From contig JADDMT010000007.1 of assembly GCA_021401465.1 (NCBI GenBank), positions 372,001 to 436,000 on the forward strand: DNA of 64,000 nucleotides. Direction: 5' to 3'. Under the pieces are notes generated by a model. The model searched no databases. It had not been told where the DNA came from and worked only from the letters and a program-made list of their open reading frames with translations. A program made the position numbers and the translations under genes. Origin of the DNA: Teratosphaeria epicoccoides. Lineage: Eukaryota; Ascomycota; Dothideomycetes; Mycosphaerellales; Teratosphaeriaceae. Positions 62,447 to 64,000 of this stretch are shown one piece after another. Numbering within the stretch: the stretch's first letter is position 1; every line of letters starts with the position of its first letter.

Positions 62447-63372
62447 TCAAATGCCTTCTGTATAACAGCCCAGATTGTACATATATAGAATCATGCCATA
62501 AACACGGCTGCGCCTCGCATAGCTGAACCAAGTACTATTCGTAGCGCCATACGACGTTGGCGCGTCCAGAATCGCATTGAAAGTTGCTGACGGGTCGAAA
62601 CCGGACACGCTGGCTCCGGAACGCTGTTCACTGGAACTCTCACAACCAGCGCGGACCTGGTGGTTCCAGTACATCGTAATGTTCCTGACCTCGGCGGAGG
62701 CACAATCGTTCTCGTACCTGAAGACGAGCGCGGGGTAGATTGCTGGAGAAGTATTCTGCTGTCAGCAAGGCGAGACAGGGCTCATACTCAGGCGGCACAA
62801 GAATCGTAACAAACTTCCTCGCTCCCAACTCATACTGCCGCCCCATCAGACTCGAACAATCCTCAACATCTACCGCCATTATACTCACAGCCAGACTATC
62901 ATCCTTACCAGAAAATACCTGCACAGCAACATCGTTGCTCCCGAAAAAATTGAAGAAGACACTATCATTAGCATTCCACGCCACACTCTTCTCCAGCGCT
63001 GTGAACCCCGTAACCTGGTCATTAAAATCTTTGATCGCTCCGGGTGCGGAATATGCTTGTGCCTGCGCAGCTGTGACGTCGACGTAACCGAAGCCGGTGG
63101 CGTAGTTGTAGGCGACGGTGTCGTTTTGAACACGACAATGTCGAGCCAGGTGTCGTGGCCGGGGAGGGAGTCGCTGCAGGAATTTCGTTAGCGTGGTGCT
63201 ACCAACATTCTGATCTTGCGATTTTGGAACCCGTACGTCCTGGGTAGGCAGGGTTGCCCATTGGATTTGACAACGACGGGCCTGATGAGTCGAAGGCGGT
63301 TGTGATGTACGAGTCGCCGCTGCCGTTGTCGACTGTTAGGTCGCGAACGTCAAAGACTGGTCGGGTGCTGAC
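62447..63372 (-). pseudogene. SGNH/GDSL hydrolase (secreted esterase type), frameshifted
   Basis: The catalytic block I Gly-Asp-Ser-Tyr lies at about 63307-63318 (GSGDSYITTAFDSSGPS, then NPMGNPAYPGR), block III Gly-x-Asn-Asp at 62931-62942 (FFNFFGSNDVAVQV), and a conserved ELGARKFVTILVPPE. The C-terminal part (YENDCASAEVRNITMYWNHQ ... YMYNLGCYTEGI) ends at 62447. A GT..AG intron with donor GTACGG and branch GCTAAC is visible at about 63160-63225. However, the coding frame changes in an A run at about 63124-63127 and again near 62757, where no intron fits, and no start exon was identified. Fungal GDSL proteins of this type are secreted lipases or esterases. The two small indels suggest inactivation or homopolymer sequencing errors. 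Confidence 0.55.
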
Positions 63373-64000
63373 AGTTATGCTTACAAAGCAGATAGGTCAC
63401 GAGACGGTACTGCGGTCTTCGCGACAGCATTTCTAGAAGAAGCAGAGGCGCCCATGTTGACTTGCAATTCCGTTCGTCGATACAGTGTCTGCCTGTAATT
63501 GCTTGGATGTACCTACTCGTTCAGCGACACAAGGTTGAACGGTTTGTGCGCATATCGGGGCTGCATCGAGCGCGAATTGCGCATCTCCAAAGGTCATCTT
63601 GCAAACTAGCAAGCCGACTGCCTTGCAGTTGACATCCGCGAGCCAGACAGACAGTACCTTGCCCGTTGTCAGGCCTGTCCTTGTGTGGCTCCAATCTGGC
63701 TAGGGTCGAATCTTCTAGTGCAAAGTTTCAGTAGCTTCCGGTACAGTATCATAGTGTAAGTCGTGGATTCCTCGACAGCGGCGACGTTCTGATCTCGTCT
63801 GACGTGCCGAACACGTGATCTGCGTGGCTTGCTAAGCGCCTGGAAGCATGATGACCGCAAGTATGAGTCCCAGTACGCCCACCAGCTGGGATGACAAACT
63901 CAACTTGCCGACGGCAGCCATCTGTCTTCAACCAAAGAACTCGCCGTTCACGAGCGTCTCCCAAGGCCTGCCGGTATCCCATACAATCTGCATCAGCTCT
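63373..64000. other. Right edge of the window, no supported gene
   Basis: 628 bases. Minus-strand frames at 63669-63982 run towards the edge but show no motif. They could be part of a gene beginning outside, which cannot be judged here. Confidence 0.3.

Noticed and set aside
1..64000. CRISPR arrays, bacterial operons, prophage
   Set aside because: Spliced eukaryotic genes throughout; repeats are limited to short tandem units and one inverted repeat.

Overview
The window comes from a filamentous ascomycete nuclear genome. Genes are closely packed on both strands. Most confident introns are short (about 47-115 bases) with GT..AG ends and CTRAC-like branch sites 10-25 bases before the acceptor. 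Several recognisable proteins are typical of fungi: MSH4, a GT34 mannosyl/galactosyltransferase, M18 aspartyl aminopeptidase and a fungal-type SAM methyltransferase. The codon use and the mix of orphan proteins suggest Dothideomycetes, but that placement is an inference. No tRNA, rRNA, CRISPR array or bacterial-style operon was seen.

Layout. 1-13.3 kb is a conserved core block: the 3' end of a KANL3/Tex30-like alpha/beta hydrolase, eIF3j, clathrin heavy chain (8 exons, fully resolved), MSH4 (3 exons), an HCNGP/SAP30BP-like protein and proteasome subunit beta-7 (PRE4). 13.3-16.5 kb holds poorly conserved open frames. 16.9-23.8 kb carries aspartyl aminopeptidase, a GT34 enzyme with a long coiled-coil tail, and a nuclear-looking 738-residue protein.

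23.8-49.8 kb is an accessory region. It holds a TpA-rich relic, a perfect 22-bp inverted repeat, and two divergently transcribed retropepsin-like genes whose catalytic motif is lost. It also holds a modular orphan with a decayed extra module beside it, a small Tyr/Asn-rich gene with a one-base frameshift, a GMC oxidoreductase pseudogene with RIP-like stops, a frameshifted F-box-like gene and an intact flavin monooxygenase. Three tandem SprT-like metalloprotease copies follow: one with the catalytic Glu changed, one intact, one truncated. The truncated copy meets, tail to tail, a wrecked BRCT/Pif1-like helicase.

50.2-53.3 kb is a mitochondrial pair, cytochrome c1 and ribosomal protein mS29, divergently transcribed from a 281-bp spacer. 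54-64 kb has a 626-residue orphan, a UbiE/COQ5-type methyltransferase, a 53-residue six-cysteine secreted peptide that appears to use a GC-AG intron, a membrane-anchored metallophosphoesterase, and a broken SGNH/GDSL hydrolase.

The core genes serve vesicle coat formation, meiotic recombination, translation initiation, proteolysis and respiration. They are ordinary neighbours rather than a pathway. The accessory part is a zone of gene duplication and decay, and most of the noteworthy observations lie there.
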